A DNA stretch of 6,092 bases, from NCBI GenBank assembly GCA_030610965.1, contig JAUWQU010000260.1, positions 1-6,092 on the forward strand, written 5' to 3'. A program made the position numbers and the translations under genes. The notes beneath the pieces were generated by a model. That model did no database searches and was not told the origin of the DNA. It saw only the letters and a program-made list of their open reading frames with translations. The DNA comes from Phycisphaerae bacterium. Its GTDB lineage: Bacteria; Planctomycetota; Phycisphaerae; SM23-33. Below, in pieces: positions 5,095 through 6,092 of the stretch (position 1 is its first letter; every line of letters begins with the position of its first letter).

Positions 5095-6092
5095 ATGTCC
5101 TCGAAGAAGGAAAAGGTGATCGTCGCGATGAGCGGCGGGGTGGATTCGTCCGTGGCCGCCAGCGTGCTGCTGGAGGCGGGCTACGAGGTCACGGGCGTGT
5201 GTATGTGCCTTGGCGCGGCCGGGCCAGGGGAGGCGGGGTCTCAGGGCTGCTGCTCGCCGACCGACGCCGCCGACGCGCGCCGCGTGGCTCAGACGCTCGG
5301 GATCGACCTGTTCGTGCTCGACTACGCCGAGGCGTTCGAGTCGATCATCGACAACTTCGTGGCCGAGTACGCCCGCGGGCGAACGCCCAACCCGTGCATC
5401 CACTGCAACCGGCAGGTCAAGTTCGGCCGGCTTATGGGCCGTGCGGACTCGCTCGGCATCCGCTACATCGCGACGGGCCATCACGCGAGGATCGTGCGGG
5501 GTGCGGGCGGCGCCTCGGCCATCGCTCGCGGGCGCGCGTGGGGCAAGGACCAGTCCTACGCCCTGTTCGGCATACCGCGGGCGCGGCTGGGGCGGATACT
5601 GCTGCCGGTCGGCGAGATCGACGACAAGGACCTCGTCCGCTCGCGCGCCCTCGCTCTTGGGCTCAACGTGCATGACAAGCCCGACAGCCAGGAGATATGC
5701 TTCGTGCCGGACGACGATTACGTGGCGCTGGTTCGGCGGCGCTGCCCGGATGCGCTTCGGCCGGGCGATATCGTGGATTCAGACGGGCGCGTGCTCGGCA
5801 CGCACGCCGGCTACGCCCGCTACACCATCGGCCAGCGGCGCGGGCTTGGCGTCGCGGCCGGCGTGCCTATGTACGTCACGGGCATCGACCCCGCCACGGC
5901 CCGCGTGACCATCGGCCCGCGCGAGCAGACGTTGGGTACCTCGCTGACCGCCAGTGATGCCACCTGGCACGCCGACGTGCCGAGCGAGTTCGCCGCGACC
6001 GTGCAGATGCGCTACAACCATCGCGGCGTGGCCGGGCGGGTTACGCTCACGGGCCCCGAGAGCTTCGCCGTTGAGTTAGCCGAGCCGGTGCA
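5095..6092 (+). CDS. mnmA: tRNA-specific 2-thiouridylase MnmA (C-terminus beyond window)
   Basis: MnmA adenylates and thiolates U34 at C2 in tRNAs for Lys, Glu and Gln, in the cytoplasm, using sulfur relayed from a cysteine desulfurase. The frame is open for 332 complete codons to the window edge; E. coli MnmA has 368 residues, so roughly 30 are missing. Visible are the PP-loop SGGVDSS (13-19), QGCCSPTDAADARR (50-63), TPNPCIHCNRQVKFG (97-111) with Cys101 and catalytic Cys104, TGHHAR (127-132), KDQSYALF (151-158), PDSQEICFVPDDD (196-208) with Cys202, the partner of Cys104, and IGQRRGLG (245-252), then the start of the beta-barrel domain (QMRYNH, 304-309). All key residues are present. ATG 5095 is preferred because the PP-loop comes soon after; an in-frame ATG at 5086 overlaps the -10 hexamer. 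Neither has a Shine-Dalgarno site. It is divergent from the TIM/DUF1080 gene. Confidence 0.96.
   Translation, partial: MSSKKEKVIVAMSGGVDSSVAASVLLEAGYEVTGVCMCLGAAGPGEAGSQGCCSPTDAADARRVAQTLGIDLFVLDYAEAFESIIDNFVAEYARGRTPNPCIHCNRQVKFGRLMGRADSLGIRYIATGHHARIVRGAGGASAIARGRAWGKDQSYALFGIPRARLGRILLPVGEIDDKDLVRSRALALGLNVHDKPDSQEICFVPDDDYVALVRRRCPDALRPGDIVDSDGRVLGTHAGYARYTIGQRRGLGVAAGVPMYVTGIDPATARVTIGPREQTLGTSLTASDATWHADVPSEFAATVQMRYNHRGVAGRVTLTGPESFAVELAEPV

Noticed and set aside
4629..5675. 348-codon plus-strand frame entering mnmA
   Set aside because: It runs antisense through the signal-peptide end of the DUF1080 gene, then through the intergenic repeats, and then in the wrong frame of mnmA.

Overview
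The window is GC-rich bacterial DNA with dense coding, long antisense shadow ORFs and several short intergenic repeat families. The gene types suggest a Planctomycetota bacterium (Phycisphaerae-like or Pirellula-like). Pointing that way are a secreted TIM-barrel/DUF1080 fusion, a PhoD-type phosphatase with a helical-repeat extension, Shine-Dalgarno sites that come and go from gene to gene, and heptamer arrays between genes. This assignment is inferred from gene content; there is no rRNA or other marker to confirm it.

Layout, left to right: (1) 51-1706, minus strand: a secreted PhoD-like alkaline phosphatase/phosphodiesterase. (2) 1707-2028: intergenic, holding the phosphatase leader, a CCACAGAGG repeat and a small dyad. 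(3) 2029-2544, plus strand: a DUF456 membrane protein. (4) 2558-2608: a strong stem-loop with a T-tract on the minus strand, lying between two convergent genes. (5) 2639-2782, minus strand: a 47-residue, very basic small protein with its own Shine-Dalgarno site and a candidate promoter. (6) 2783-3250: a gene-free stretch with four clusters of 7-bp tandem repeats. (7) 3251-4861, minus strand: a secreted sugar-isomerase-like TIM barrel fused to a DUF1080 (3-keto-disaccharide hydrolase) domain. (8) 4862-5094: a divergent promoter region with tandem 9-mers, an 18-bp-period direct repeat and two perfect hairpins. (9) 5095-6092, plus strand: mnmA (tRNA U34 2-thiouridylase), cut off by the window end after 332 codons.

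The genes do not form one pathway or operon: every neighbouring pair except the small-protein and DUF1080 genes is divergent or convergent, and those two are 468 bp apart. The two secreted enzymes are scavenging or catabolic (phosphate esters, oxidised sugars), mnmA is housekeeping, and the DUF456 and 47-residue proteins have no known job. I see no defence system, CRISPR array, transposase, tRNA or rRNA. The points most worth following up are the unlisted small gene, the fused keto-sugar enzyme, the heptamer repeat family and the apparently leaderless mnmA transcript.
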